From Winogradskyella pelagia (lineage in GTDB: Bacteria > Bacteroidota > Bacteroidia > Flavobacteriales > Flavobacteriaceae), in assembly GCF_017581965.1 (NCBI RefSeq), contig NZ_JAGEVF010000001.1, forward strand, positions 476,961 to 540,960: DNA of 64,000 nucleotides, in the 5' to 3' direction. The translations under genes and the position numbers were made by a program. Of the stretch, positions 17,546 to 26,035 are shown piece by piece. The notes under the pieces were generated by a model. It saw nothing but the letters and a program-made list of their open reading frames with translations. It did not search any database and was not told the origin of the DNA. Position 1 is the stretch's first letter; every line of letters starts with the position of its first letter.

Positions 17546-20500
17546 ATGTCATCAAACAAGAAATACTGGAAAAGTGTTGAAGAACTAAACGAAAACAGTT
17601 CTTTAATAGAGACGCTTCAACAGAATGAGTTTGTAGAAGAAATCCCAACAGATGAGTTTTTGGGTGATAAGGATTCTTTAGAGTCGTCATCAACATCGCG
17701 AAGAGATTTCTTAAAATATGTAGGTTTCAGTACAGCAGCGGCATCTTTAGCCGCTTGTGAAGGTCCTGTAATTAAGTCTATTCCTTATGTGGTACAACCT
17801 AAGGAAATCATACCTGGTGTAGCTAATTATTATGCTACTACAATAGCAGATGGTTACGACTTTGCAAGTGTTTTAGTTAAAACTCGTGAAGGACGACCTA
17901 TAAAAATAGAGAACAATACTGATGCCGCCACTAATGGAATGGCAAATGCAAGAGTGCATGCATCTATTTTAGGTCTTTACGATAACTTAAGAGTAAAGGC
18001 ACCAACGAAAGGAGGTTCAGCAATCTCTTGGGATACATTTATGGCTGAAACTACATCTAAGCTAGATGTGTTAAAAGCAGAAGGAAAGGAGATAGCTATC
18101 CTTACACAGACTTTTTCAAGTCCGTCTACACGAAATTTAATAGCAGATTTTAAGGAAGAGTATACAAATGTGCGCCATGTAGAGTATGACGCTATATCAG
18201 AATCTAAAACTTTAGAAGCTTTTCAAGCTAAATATGGAGAGTATGCTATGGCTAACTACGATTTCTCTAAAGCCATGACCATAGTCTCTGTAGGAGCAGA
18301 TTTTCTCGGTGATTGGCAGGGCGGAGGATATGAATCAGGTTATGCCAAGAATAGAATTCCGCAAAATGGAAAAATGTCTCGTCATATCCAGTTTGAGTCC
18401 AATATGAGTTTAACTGGAGCTAACGCAGATAAGCGTGTTCCAATGACTGGATCCGAACAGAAATTGGCATTGGCAAAATTATATAGCTATGTAACTGGTA
18501 ATTCGGTTGGTGGTAGTTTGCCCGAAGGTTTAGATAAAGCAGTAAGAAGTGTTGCCTCTGAAATTAGTAAAGCAGGTAGCAATGCCGTAGTAGTTACTAG
18601 TATTCAGGATATAAATGCACAAACTGTAGTTTTAGAGTTGAACGAATACTTAAAAAGTAAGGCTTTTGACCCAAAAACAACCGTAAAAACAAGACGAGGT
18701 AACGATAACGCGGTTAAAAGTTTGGTTAATGATATGAAAGCAGGTAAAATTTCTGCAATTATCATGGCTGGTGTTAACCCAGTGTATACCTTGCCAAATA
18801 GCTCAGATTTTATAGAAGGTTTAAAGAAAACGGAGTTATCAATTTCTTTCTCAATGAAAGAGGACGAAACCTCGAGTGAGTGTCAATATATTGCGGCCTT
18901 ACCTCATTATTTAGAATCTTGGGGAGACTATGAGTTTAAAAAAGGGCACTATAGCTTAATGCAACCAACCATAAGACCTTTATTTGACACCAAGCAATTT
19001 CAAGAAGTTTTAATGGGATGGACAGCTAACCAGCAGTCCTACCGTGACTACATAAAGCTAATTTGGTCTGAAGATATCTTAAACGGAGCATCTTTTAACA
19101 AAGCTGTCCAAGATGGTGTTTTCGTATCCTCCTATGATGAAATGGGCGATTATGACAAATTAGAGGAAAATAACTCAGGAAATGAAGATGACATAGAAAT
19201 GCCTAGTGGAAATGCAGCCAGAGCGTTGGCTTCTTCTGCGAAGTCCAAAGGAATGGAATTGATTCTCTATCCCAAAGTAGGGATGGGAGACGGTCAACAA
19301 GCAAATAATCCTTGGTTACAAGAGTTCCCTGATCCAATAACAAGAACCTCTTGGGATAACTACCTTGCAGTTTCTAAAGCAGACGCTGACACTATGGGTT
19401 TTGTCAATGAGAACGTAGCAAATGGCGGACTTAATGGGTCTTATGCTAATGTTACCGTTAATGGTGTTACAGTATCAAATATTCCAGTTATCATTCAGCC
19501 TGGCCAAGCCAAAGGAACTGTTGGATTAGCATTTGGGTATGGAAAAACCAAAGGCTTAAAACAAGAAATGCAAACAGGTGTCAATGCTTATCCTTTGTAT
19601 CAAAATTTTTCAAGTGTACAGAATGTAACAATTGAAAAGGCATCCGGAATGCATGAATTTGCCTGCGTTCAACTTCATAATACCTTAATGGGTAGAGGGG
19701 ATATTATCAAGGAAACTACACTTGAAATCTTCAATACTAAAGATAAGAACTATTGGAATGCGATTCCAAAAGTATCTAAGGACCATATAGAAACACCTGT
19801 TACATCGCCAGATGTAGACCTTTGGGATTCTTTTGATCGTTCAATAGGTCATCACTTCAATTTATCAATTGATTTAAATGCATGTACAGGTTGTGGAGCA
19901 TGTGTTATAGCGTGTCATGCAGAAAATAACGTCCCAGTCGTTGGAAAATCAGAAATGCGTCGTAGCCGCGATATGCACTGGTTGCGTATAGATAGATATT
20001 ATTCATCTCAAGATTCTTTTGAAGGTGATAATGAGAAAAAGGATAACATCTCTGGACTTAGCAGTTCGTTGAGCGAATTTGGGGAAATGGAGAGCCCAGC
20101 GGACAATCCGCAAGTCGCTTTCCAGCCGGTAATGTGTCAGCACTGTAATCATGCACCTTGCGAAACAGTGTGTCCAGTTGCTGCTACAGTACATAGTCGT
20201 CAAGGTCAGAATCACATGGCTTACAACCGTTGTGTAGGTACGCGTTATTGTGCAAATAACTGTCCTTATAAAGTAAGACGATTTAACTGGTTCTTGTATA
20301 ATAAAAACGATGAGTTTGATTACTATATGAACGATGACCTAGGACGAATGGTCCTTAACCCTGACGTAACTGTCCGTTCTAGAGGTGTGATGGAGAAATG
20401 TTCATTCTGTATCCAAAAAACTCAAAAAACTATATTGGACGCGAAGCGTGCTGGTCGTCCTGTTGAAGATGGAGAATTCCAAACAGCTTGTTCTGCTGCA

Positions 20501-20659
20501 TGTGGCAATGGCGCTATGGTGTTTGGCGATATAAATGATGAGAGCAGTAAGATTGCAGAATTGAAAGAAGATGACAGAGCTTATCATTTATTAGAGAGCG
20601 TAGGTACAAAACCTAATGTGGTTTATCAAGCAAAAGTGAGAAACACAGCAAAAGCATAA
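17546..20659 (+). CDS. actB: Alternative complex III subunit B, molybdopterin-fold/iron-sulfur fusion
   Basis: This 1037-residue protein has a twin-arginine motif (SRRDFLKYVG, Arg52-Arg53) leading to a lipobox-like SLAAC (Cys71), so it is probably Tat-exported and lipid-anchored. Residues ~75-740 form a molybdopterin-oxidoreductase-like fold, which in this family carries no cofactor. The C-terminal ferredoxin-like part has cysteine clusters starting CTGCGAC (Cys780, 783, 786, 790), CQHCNHAPC, CVGTRYCANNC and CSFCIQK, consistent with four Fe-S clusters. It links quinol oxidation at ActC to the ActA hemes. Spacing to actA and actC is under 30 nt. Confidence 0.95.
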   Translation: MSSNKKYWKSVEELNENSSLIETLQQNEFVEEIPTDEFLGDKDSLESSSTSRRDFLKYVGFSTAAASLAACEGPVIKSIPYVVQPKEIIPGVANYYATTIADGYDFASVLVKTREGRPIKIENNTDAATNGMANARVHASILGLYDNLRVKAPTKGGSAISWDTFMAETTSKLDVLKAEGKEIAILTQTFSSPSTRNLIADFKEEYTNVRHVEYDAISESKTLEAFQAKYGEYAMANYDFSKAMTIVSVGADFLGDWQGGGYESGYAKNRIPQNGKMSRHIQFESNMSLTGANADKRVPMTGSEQKLALAKLYSYVTGNSVGGSLPEGLDKAVRSVASEISKAGSNAVVVTSIQDINAQTVVLELNEYLKSKAFDPKTTVKTRRGNDNAVKSLVNDMKAGKISAIIMAGVNPVYTLPNSSDFIEGLKKTELSISFSMKEDETSSECQYIAALPHYLESWGDYEFKKGHYSLMQPTIRPLFDTKQFQEVLMGWTANQQSYRDYIKLIWSEDILNGASFNKAVQDGVFVSSYDEMGDYDKLEENNSGNEDDIEMPSGNAARALASSAKSKGMELILYPKVGMGDGQQANNPWLQEFPDPITRTSWDNYLAVSKADADTMGFVNENVANGGLNGSYANVTVNGVTVSNIPVIIQPGQAKGTVGLAFGYGKTKGLKQEMQTGVNAYPLYQNFSSVQNVTIEKASGMHEFACVQLHNTLMGRGDIIKETTLEIFNTKDKNYWNAIPKVSKDHIETPVTSPDVDLWDSFDRSIGHHFNLSIDLNACTGCGACVIACHAENNVPVVGKSEMRRSRDMHWLRIDRYYSSQDSFEGDNEKKDNISGLSSSLSEFGEMESPADNPQVAFQPVMCQHCNHAPCETVCPVAATVHSRQGQNHMAYNRCVGTRYCANNCPYKVRRFNWFLYNKNDEFDYYMNDDLGRMVLNPDVTVRSRGVMEKCSFCIQKTQKTILDAKRAGRPVEDGEFQTACSAACGNGAMVFGDINDESSKIAELKEDDRAYHLLESVGTKPNVVYQAKVRNTAKA

Positions 20660-20686
20660 CTAAATTAAAGATTCAATTATATAATT

Positions 20687-22417
20687 ATGGCGTCTCATTA
20701 CGAAGCACCTATTAGAAGACCTTTAGTAACCGGAGAAAAATCCTATCACGATGTTACTGTAGACGTGGCAAGACCAGTTGAAGGTAAGGCCAACAAAGCT
20801 TGGTGGATAGTTTTTAGTATTTCTTTGGTAGCCTTTCTTTGGGGAATAGGTTGTATCATTTACACCATTTCCACAGGTATTGGAGTTTGGGGTCTCAATA
20901 AAACAGTAAACTGGGCTTGGGATATTACCAATTTTGTTTGGTGGGTAGGAATTGGCCACGCAGGAACTTTGATTTCTGCAGTACTGTTGTTATTCAGGCA
21001 AAAATGGAGAATGGCAATTAACCGCTCAGCAGAAGCGATGACTATCTTCTCAGTAGTACAAGCAGGTCTGTTTCCAATCATTCACATGGGTCGTCCATGG
21101 CTAGCGTATTGGGTACTCCCAATCCCAAACCAATTTGGATCTTTGTGGGTAAACTTTAACTCTCCATTATTGTGGGATGTATTTGCGATTTCTACATATC
21201 TGTCCGTGTCCTTAGTATTCTGGTGGACAGGATTATTACCTGATTTCGCAATGATACGTGATAGAGCGGTAAAGCCTTTCCAAAAGAAAATCTACTCATT
21301 AATTAGTTTTGGATGGTCGGGAAGAGCAAAAGACTGGCAACGGTTTGAAGAGGTTTCGCTGGTATTGGCTGGTTTGGCAACGCCATTAGTACTTTCCGTA
21401 CATACGATAGTATCTTTTGATTTTGCTACTTCTGTAATTCCAGGTTGGCATACAACAATATTCCCACCCTACTTTGTTGCGGGTGCTATTTTCTCTGGGT
21501 TTGCTATGGTAAATACCCTTCTTATCATTATGAGAAAAGTATGTAGCTTAGAAGATTACATTACAGTACAACACATTGAACTAATGAACATAGTAATTAT
21601 GCTTACAGGTTCTATAGTTGGTGTGGCCTATATTACAGAGCTTTTTATTGCCTGGTATTCTGGTGTTGAATATGAACAATATGCGTTTTTAAACAGAGCT
21701 ACAGGACCTTACTGGTGGGCTTACTGGTCAATGATGACGTGTAATGTGTTCTCTCCTCAATTTATGTGGTTTAAAAGACTTAGAACTAGTATTATGTTCT
21801 CATTCTTTATATCTATAGTTGTTAATATTGGTATGTGGTTTGAGCGTTTCGTAATCATCGTTACATCGTTACACCGTGATTACTTACCATCATCATGGTC
21901 AATGTTTTCACCAACCTTCGTAGATATAGGAATATTTATAGGAACTATAGGATTCTTCTTTGTGCTATTCTTGTTGTACTCTCGTACATTCCCAGTAATT
22001 GCACAAGCTGAAGTAAAAACAATATTAAAATCATCTGGTGAGCGCTATAAAAGAATTAGAGAGAGCGGAGAAAGTTTAGTAGGTACTGGTACTGATGAAA
22101 GAACATCTAAGCCTTTAGAGGTTTCCAAATTAAATGTGAAGGCAGATGATAATAACCAGCATAAATTGAATAGCTTGTTTGAGGGCATTGGTAAATTTGA
22201 TGCAGAAACTCAGACGGCTGACGATTTAAAGGTTATAAACGGCATTGGGCCAAAAATGGAAGAGGTGCTTAATAGCATAGGAATTTTCACTTATCTTCAG
22301 GTAAGCAGAATGACTAAAAAAGAATACGACTTGCTAGATTCAATTACAGGTTCATTCCCAGGTAGGGCTGAGCGCGACGATTGGTCTGGACAAGCTAAAA
22401 ATTTATTAAATAACTAA
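20687..22417 (+). CDS. actC: Alternative complex III subunit C, NrfD-type quinol-oxidising membrane protein with C-terminal HhH domain
   Basis: This 576-residue protein has about ten transmembrane helices (residues ~40-440) of the NrfD/PsrC family, with conserved WWVGIGHAGT and HMGRPWLAYW stretches expected near the quinol site. After a hydrophilic linker, residues ~512-576 (DDLKVINGIGPKMEEVLNSI, then GSFPGRAERDDWSGQAK) form a helix-hairpin-helix module. That module is otherwise seen in DNA-binding and assorted scaffold proteins and is not part of the NrfD core. The protein should oxidise menaquinol in the inner membrane and hand electrons to ActB. Confidence 0.94.
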   Translation: MASHYEAPIRRPLVTGEKSYHDVTVDVARPVEGKANKAWWIVFSISLVAFLWGIGCIIYTISTGIGVWGLNKTVNWAWDITNFVWWVGIGHAGTLISAVLLLFRQKWRMAINRSAEAMTIFSVVQAGLFPIIHMGRPWLAYWVLPIPNQFGSLWVNFNSPLLWDVFAISTYLSVSLVFWWTGLLPDFAMIRDRAVKPFQKKIYSLISFGWSGRAKDWQRFEEVSLVLAGLATPLVLSVHTIVSFDFATSVIPGWHTTIFPPYFVAGAIFSGFAMVNTLLIIMRKVCSLEDYITVQHIELMNIVIMLTGSIVGVAYITELFIAWYSGVEYEQYAFLNRATGPYWWAYWSMMTCNVFSPQFMWFKRLRTSIMFSFFISIVVNIGMWFERFVIIVTSLHRDYLPSSWSMFSPTFVDIGIFIGTIGFFFVLFLLYSRTFPVIAQAEVKTILKSSGERYKRIRESGESLVGTGTDERTSKPLEVSKLNVKADDNNQHKLNSLFEGIGKFDAETQTADDLKVINGIGPKMEEVLNSIGIFTYLQVSRMTKKEYDLLDSITGSFPGRAERDDWSGQAKNLLNN

Positions 22418-22425
22418 TATAGTCT

Positions 22426-22968
22426 ATGGAAGCTTCAAAAGTAATTCATGCTATTTATACAGATGACGATATTTTAATGTCGGCCGTTAAGAAGGTTAAG
22501 GCAGAGAAACATCATATCGAAGAAATATATACACCATTCCCTGTTCATGGTCTAGACAAGGCAATGGGATTGGCGCCAACACGTATTGCAATAACATCGT
22601 TTATGTATGGTTGTGTTGGTTTGGCTGTAGCAATATTAATGATGAATTTCATTATGATTGAAGATTGGCCTCAAGATATTGGAGGTAAACCAAGCTTTAG
22701 TTACATAGAGAACATGCCGGCGTTTGTTCCAATTATGTTTGAGCTTACTGTATTTTTTGCAGCGCACTTAATGGTAATTACATTTTATTTACGAAGTAGA
22801 ATGTGGCCGTTTAAAAAAGCTGAAAATCCAGACCCAAGAACTACAGACGACCATTTTTTGATGGAGATTGCAGTGCATGACAATGAAGATTCACTTACGA
22901 ATTTATTAAAGGAAACAGGAGCTGTAGAAATTAATATTATTGATAAAGACGAAGAAGACGCACATTAA
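22426..22968 (+). CDS. actD: Alternative complex III subunit D (DUF3341)
   Basis: This 180-residue protein has two transmembrane helices (about residues 58-80 and 100-124) and soluble ends. It matches DUF3341: an N-terminal IHAIYTDDDILMSAVKKVK fold, PFPVHGLDKAMGL, and the C-terminal TDDHFLMEI strand. ActD is a small structural subunit packed against ActC and ActF in known complexes and carries no cofactor. It lies 8 nt after actC and 1 nt before actE. Confidence 0.93.
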   Translation: MEASKVIHAIYTDDDILMSAVKKVKAEKHHIEEIYTPFPVHGLDKAMGLAPTRIAITSFMYGCVGLAVAILMMNFIMIEDWPQDIGGKPSFSYIENMPAFVPIMFELTVFFAAHLMVITFYLRSRMWPFKKAENPDPRTTDDHFLMEIAVHDNEDSLTNLLKETGAVEINIIDKDEEDAH

Positions 22969-22969
22969 T

Positions 22970-23530
22970 ATGAAAACATTATTAAAATATAATCTCTTAG
23001 CGCTTATAGTAATTAGCTTGTCGTCTTGTAAGGATAATGCAAGCAGAAACTATCAGTACATGCCTAATATGTATGAGCCTATTAGCTATGAGGCATATCA
23101 AGAATCTGATGCATTTGCTAATGGTGTAGAGGCCCAAGTTCCAGCAGAAGGTACAGTACCACGAGGCGGATTTATGCCTTATGAATTCAAAGATACTAAT
23201 GAAGGTTACGAATCTGCAAAAGCTACTTTAAAGAGCCCTATGGACTCTACTCAAATAGATTACGACAGAGGCAAGGAACTGTATGATGTATATTGTGGAA
23301 TTTGTCACGGAACAAAAGGAGCAGGCCAAGGAAAACTTGTGAAACGAGAGAAAATATTGGGTGTTCCCAGTTATGCAGACGCAGGAAGAGCCATAACTAC
23401 AGGTAGTATTTACCATGTCATTTATTATGGTAAAAATTCAATGGGTTCTTATGCAAATCAGCTTAATGAAGAAGAGCGTTGGCAGGTAGTTGCTTATGTT
23501 GAAAAACTTAAAGCAGAATTAGAAAAATAA
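22970..23530 (+). CDS. actE: Alternative complex III subunit E, monoheme cytochrome c lipoprotein
   Basis: This 186-residue protein starts with a lipoprotein signal (LLALIVISLSSCKDN). The Cys17 lipobox anchors it to the membrane. One class-I cytochrome c heme site is present (CGICHG, near residue 111), with methionine candidates in the NSMGSYANQL stretch. The ATG at 22970 was chosen because it places the signal peptide at the N-terminus and follows the actD stop by 1 nt. ActE is a heme c subunit of complex III that may pass electrons to or from ActA. Confidence 0.93.
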   Translation: MKTLLKYNLLALIVISLSSCKDNASRNYQYMPNMYEPISYEAYQESDAFANGVEAQVPAEGTVPRGGFMPYEFKDTNEGYESAKATLKSPMDSTQIDYDRGKELYDVYCGICHGTKGAGQGKLVKREKILGVPSYADAGRAITTGSIYHVIYYGKNSMGSYANQLNEEERWQVVAYVEKLKAELEK

Positions 23531-23552
23531 GATTTAGATAAAGATTATATAA

Positions 23553-24914
23553 ATGGAATATACATTTTCAAATCGATTAAAAATAGGTGCTATAGTCTGT
23601 ATGGTCTTAGGGCTAATTGGTGTTGCTTATGGCTTCTACGATTCTCATAAATACGCAACTGTAGAGGACGTAAAAGTACTTCTTGCAAGTGAGGATCATG
23701 GAGGAGAACATTCAGCAGATGGTCACGGAAGTGCTCATGCAGAAGAAGGACACGGTACTGGTCATGCAGCTGCTGAAGGAGACCACGGCGAAGAAGCACA
23801 TGTAGAGGGCCATGAAATGAGCCATGAAGAGCATGTATTGCACCAAATTCATAATAGACCATATGCAGCCTTGTATGTGGCGGCATTTTTCTTTTTCATG
23901 ATTTCTTTAGGGGTTTTAGCATTCTATGCTATTCAATATGCAGCCCAAGCTGGTTGGTCACCTGTTCTATTTAGGGTTATGGAGGCTATAACAGCTTATG
24001 TTTTACCCGGAGCCCTTATTGTTCTTGCTATAGCTCTAGTTGCAAATAAGCACTTATTTGTATGGATGGATCCAGAAGTGGTAGCACACGATAAATTAAT
24101 CCAAGGAAAATCAGGATTTCTGAATAAAGGCGTATTTATTGGGTTGAGTTTGTTCTTTATATTAGGGTGGAGTGCCTATCGCTATATAGTACGTAAGTTC
24201 TCTCTTGCACAAGATAATTCAGATAATAATTCTTATTTCAAAAAGGCCTTTAGATGGTCAGCTGGTTTTTTAGTATTCTACATAGTCACTGAGTCAATAG
24301 TATCTTGGTTATGGATAATGAGTGTTGACCCTCACTGGTTTAGTACTTTATTTGGATGGTACGTATTTGCCAGTATGTTTGTAAGTGGTATAACGGTTAT
24401 AGCACTGATTGCGATATATCTAAAGTCTAAGGGATTATTAGAATTTGTAAATGATAGTCATATACACGATTTGGCTAAATTTATGTTCGGTATTAGTATT
24501 TTCTGGACGTACTTATGGTTCTCACAGTTTATGCTCATATGGTATTCAAATATTCCTGAAGAGGTAACCTATTATATTACTAGAATTGAGTATTATAAAT
24601 TGCCATTCTTTGGTATGGTAGTAATGAATTTTATATTCCCATTGTTATTATTAATGAATAGCGATTACAAACGTATTCCTTGGTTTGTTGTAATGACTGG
24701 TATTGTTATATTATGTGGGCACTATATAGACGTCTTTAATATGATTATGCCTGCTACTGTGGTAGACAGATGGTTTATTGGAATTCCAGAAATAGGATCT
24801 GTTCTCTTGTTTGGTGGTCTATTTGTATTCTTTGTCTTTGCGGCCTTGAGTAAAGCACCGCTATTAGCAAAAGGGAACCCATTTATGAAGGAAAGTAAAC
24901 ACTTCCATTATTAA
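23553..24914 (+). CDS. actF: Alternative complex III subunit F (NrfD-like) with His-rich loop
   Basis: This 453-residue protein has about ten transmembrane helices. A first helix (residues 9-28) is followed by a soluble loop at ~35-100 and then the remaining helices, including WLWIMSVDPHWFSTLFGWY, a signature of ActF. The loop holds 13 histidines plus many Glu and Asp between residues 49 and 100, which looks like a metal-binding segment. ActF is paralogous to ActC but lacks a clear quinol role in known structures. It is the last act gene, 27 nt before coxB. Confidence 0.93.
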   Translation: MEYTFSNRLKIGAIVCMVLGLIGVAYGFYDSHKYATVEDVKVLLASEDHGGEHSADGHGSAHAEEGHGTGHAAAEGDHGEEAHVEGHEMSHEEHVLHQIHNRPYAALYVAAFFFFMISLGVLAFYAIQYAAQAGWSPVLFRVMEAITAYVLPGALIVLAIALVANKHLFVWMDPEVVAHDKLIQGKSGFLNKGVFIGLSLFFILGWSAYRYIVRKFSLAQDNSDNNSYFKKAFRWSAGFLVFYIVTESIVSWLWIMSVDPHWFSTLFGWYVFASMFVSGITVIALIAIYLKSKGLLEFVNDSHIHDLAKFMFGISIFWTYLWFSQFMLIWYSNIPEEVTYYITRIEYYKLPFFGMVVMNFIFPLLLLMNSDYKRIPWFVVMTGIVILCGHYIDVFNMIMPATVVDRWFIGIPEIGSVLLFGGLFVFFVFAALSKAPLLAKGNPFMKESKHFHY

Positions 24915-24941
24915 AAACTTTTAAAAACGAATAGATAAATA

Positions 24942-26003
24942 ATGACTGCTTTATTAACAATCATAATTGTACTTTTTGTAGCTGTTGCCATGTGGCAAAT
25001 GGTTAAGATTTTTGATTTATCCCAAGTAGGAGCATCAAATAATCAAATCGCAGATGATAAGGACAACAGAGTAAACGGTTACTTAATGCTAGGCTTTTTG
25101 GTATTCATATATGCCATTACAATTGTCAGCTTTATGTATTTAGGGGATTTACCATTAGTAGCTAATTCAGCTTCAGACCATGGTCCTGAAATAGATAATT
25201 TAATGGTCATTTCTATGGTTGTTATTTTCTTAGTTCAGATAGTAACCCAATTTTTACTGCACTATTTCGCATTTAAGTATAAGGGCGAGAAAGGAAGAAA
25301 AGCATTATTTTATGCAGATAATAATACCCTAGAATTTATCTGGACAATCATTCCTGTTATAGTCCTTGCTGGGTTAATTATATACGGTCTATTTACTTGG
25401 AATGACATAATGGGTATCGATGAGGAAGAAGATCCTATGGTCATTGAGTTATATGCGCAACAATTTAACTGGAAGGCTAGATACTCTGGCGATGATAATG
25501 TCTTAGGTAAAGCAAATGTTAGATTGATTGATATAGACAAGGCAAATATCCTTGGGGTAGATGAAAATGACCCTAACGCTCAAGATGATGTTATTGTAAC
25601 AGAACTACACTTGCCAAAAGGCCGACCAGTATTGTTTAAGATGCGTTCACAAGATGTATTGCATTCTGCTTATATGCCACACTTTAGGGCTCAGATGAAC
25701 TGCGTCCCAGGGATGGTTACACAATTTGCATTTACACCTACTGTTACAACAGAGGAAATGAGATTGAACCCAGATATAGTTGAAAAAGTAAAAAATATTA
25801 ACGAACTTAGACAAGAAAGAAAAGCACAAATTGAGGAAGCTGGGCAAGACCTGCTTTATGAGTTTGATTATCTTTTATTGTGTAATAAGATTTGTGGAAA
25901 ATCGCATTACAATATGCAAATGAAGATAATTGTGGAAACGCAGGAAGAGTTCGATGCCTGGATGGCAGAACAAACAAAGTTTTCAAACTCGTTATTGAAA
26001 TAA
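24942..26003 (+). CDS. coxB: Cytochrome c oxidase subunit II (CuA)
   Basis: This 353-residue protein has hydrophobic segments at ~3-20, 48-70, 88-112 and 132-150, followed by the periplasmic cupredoxin domain. CuA ligands are visible: His241 in VLHSAYMPHF, Cys314 and Cys318, His322 and Met325 (CNKICGKSHYNM). No C-terminal heme c is fused, so electrons must come from a separate cytochrome such as the ActA or ActE heme domain. The usual CxEIC glutamate is Lys316 here. It follows actF closely and precedes coxA, supporting a physical complex III-oxidase assembly. Confidence 0.95.
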   Translation: MTALLTIIIVLFVAVAMWQMVKIFDLSQVGASNNQIADDKDNRVNGYLMLGFLVFIYAITIVSFMYLGDLPLVANSASDHGPEIDNLMVISMVVIFLVQIVTQFLLHYFAFKYKGEKGRKALFYADNNTLEFIWTIIPVIVLAGLIIYGLFTWNDIMGIDEEEDPMVIELYAQQFNWKARYSGDDNVLGKANVRLIDIDKANILGVDENDPNAQDDVIVTELHLPKGRPVLFKMRSQDVLHSAYMPHFRAQMNCVPGMVTQFAFTPTVTTEEMRLNPDIVEKVKNINELRQERKAQIEEAGQDLLYEFDYLLLCNKICGKSHYNMQMKIIVETQEEFDAWMAEQTKFSNSLLK

Positions 26004-26035
26004 AAAATTGTAAAAAAGAAAAAGATTAGAAGATT

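Noticed and set aside
17546..20659. ActB considered as an active molybdopterin oxidoreductase
   Set aside because: Its place in actABCDEF and its architecture match ActB, whose molybdopterin-like fold holds no cofactor.
23590..23886. His/Leu-rich open frame on the minus strand
   Set aside because: It is antisense to the His-rich actF loop and its composition follows from that codon bias.
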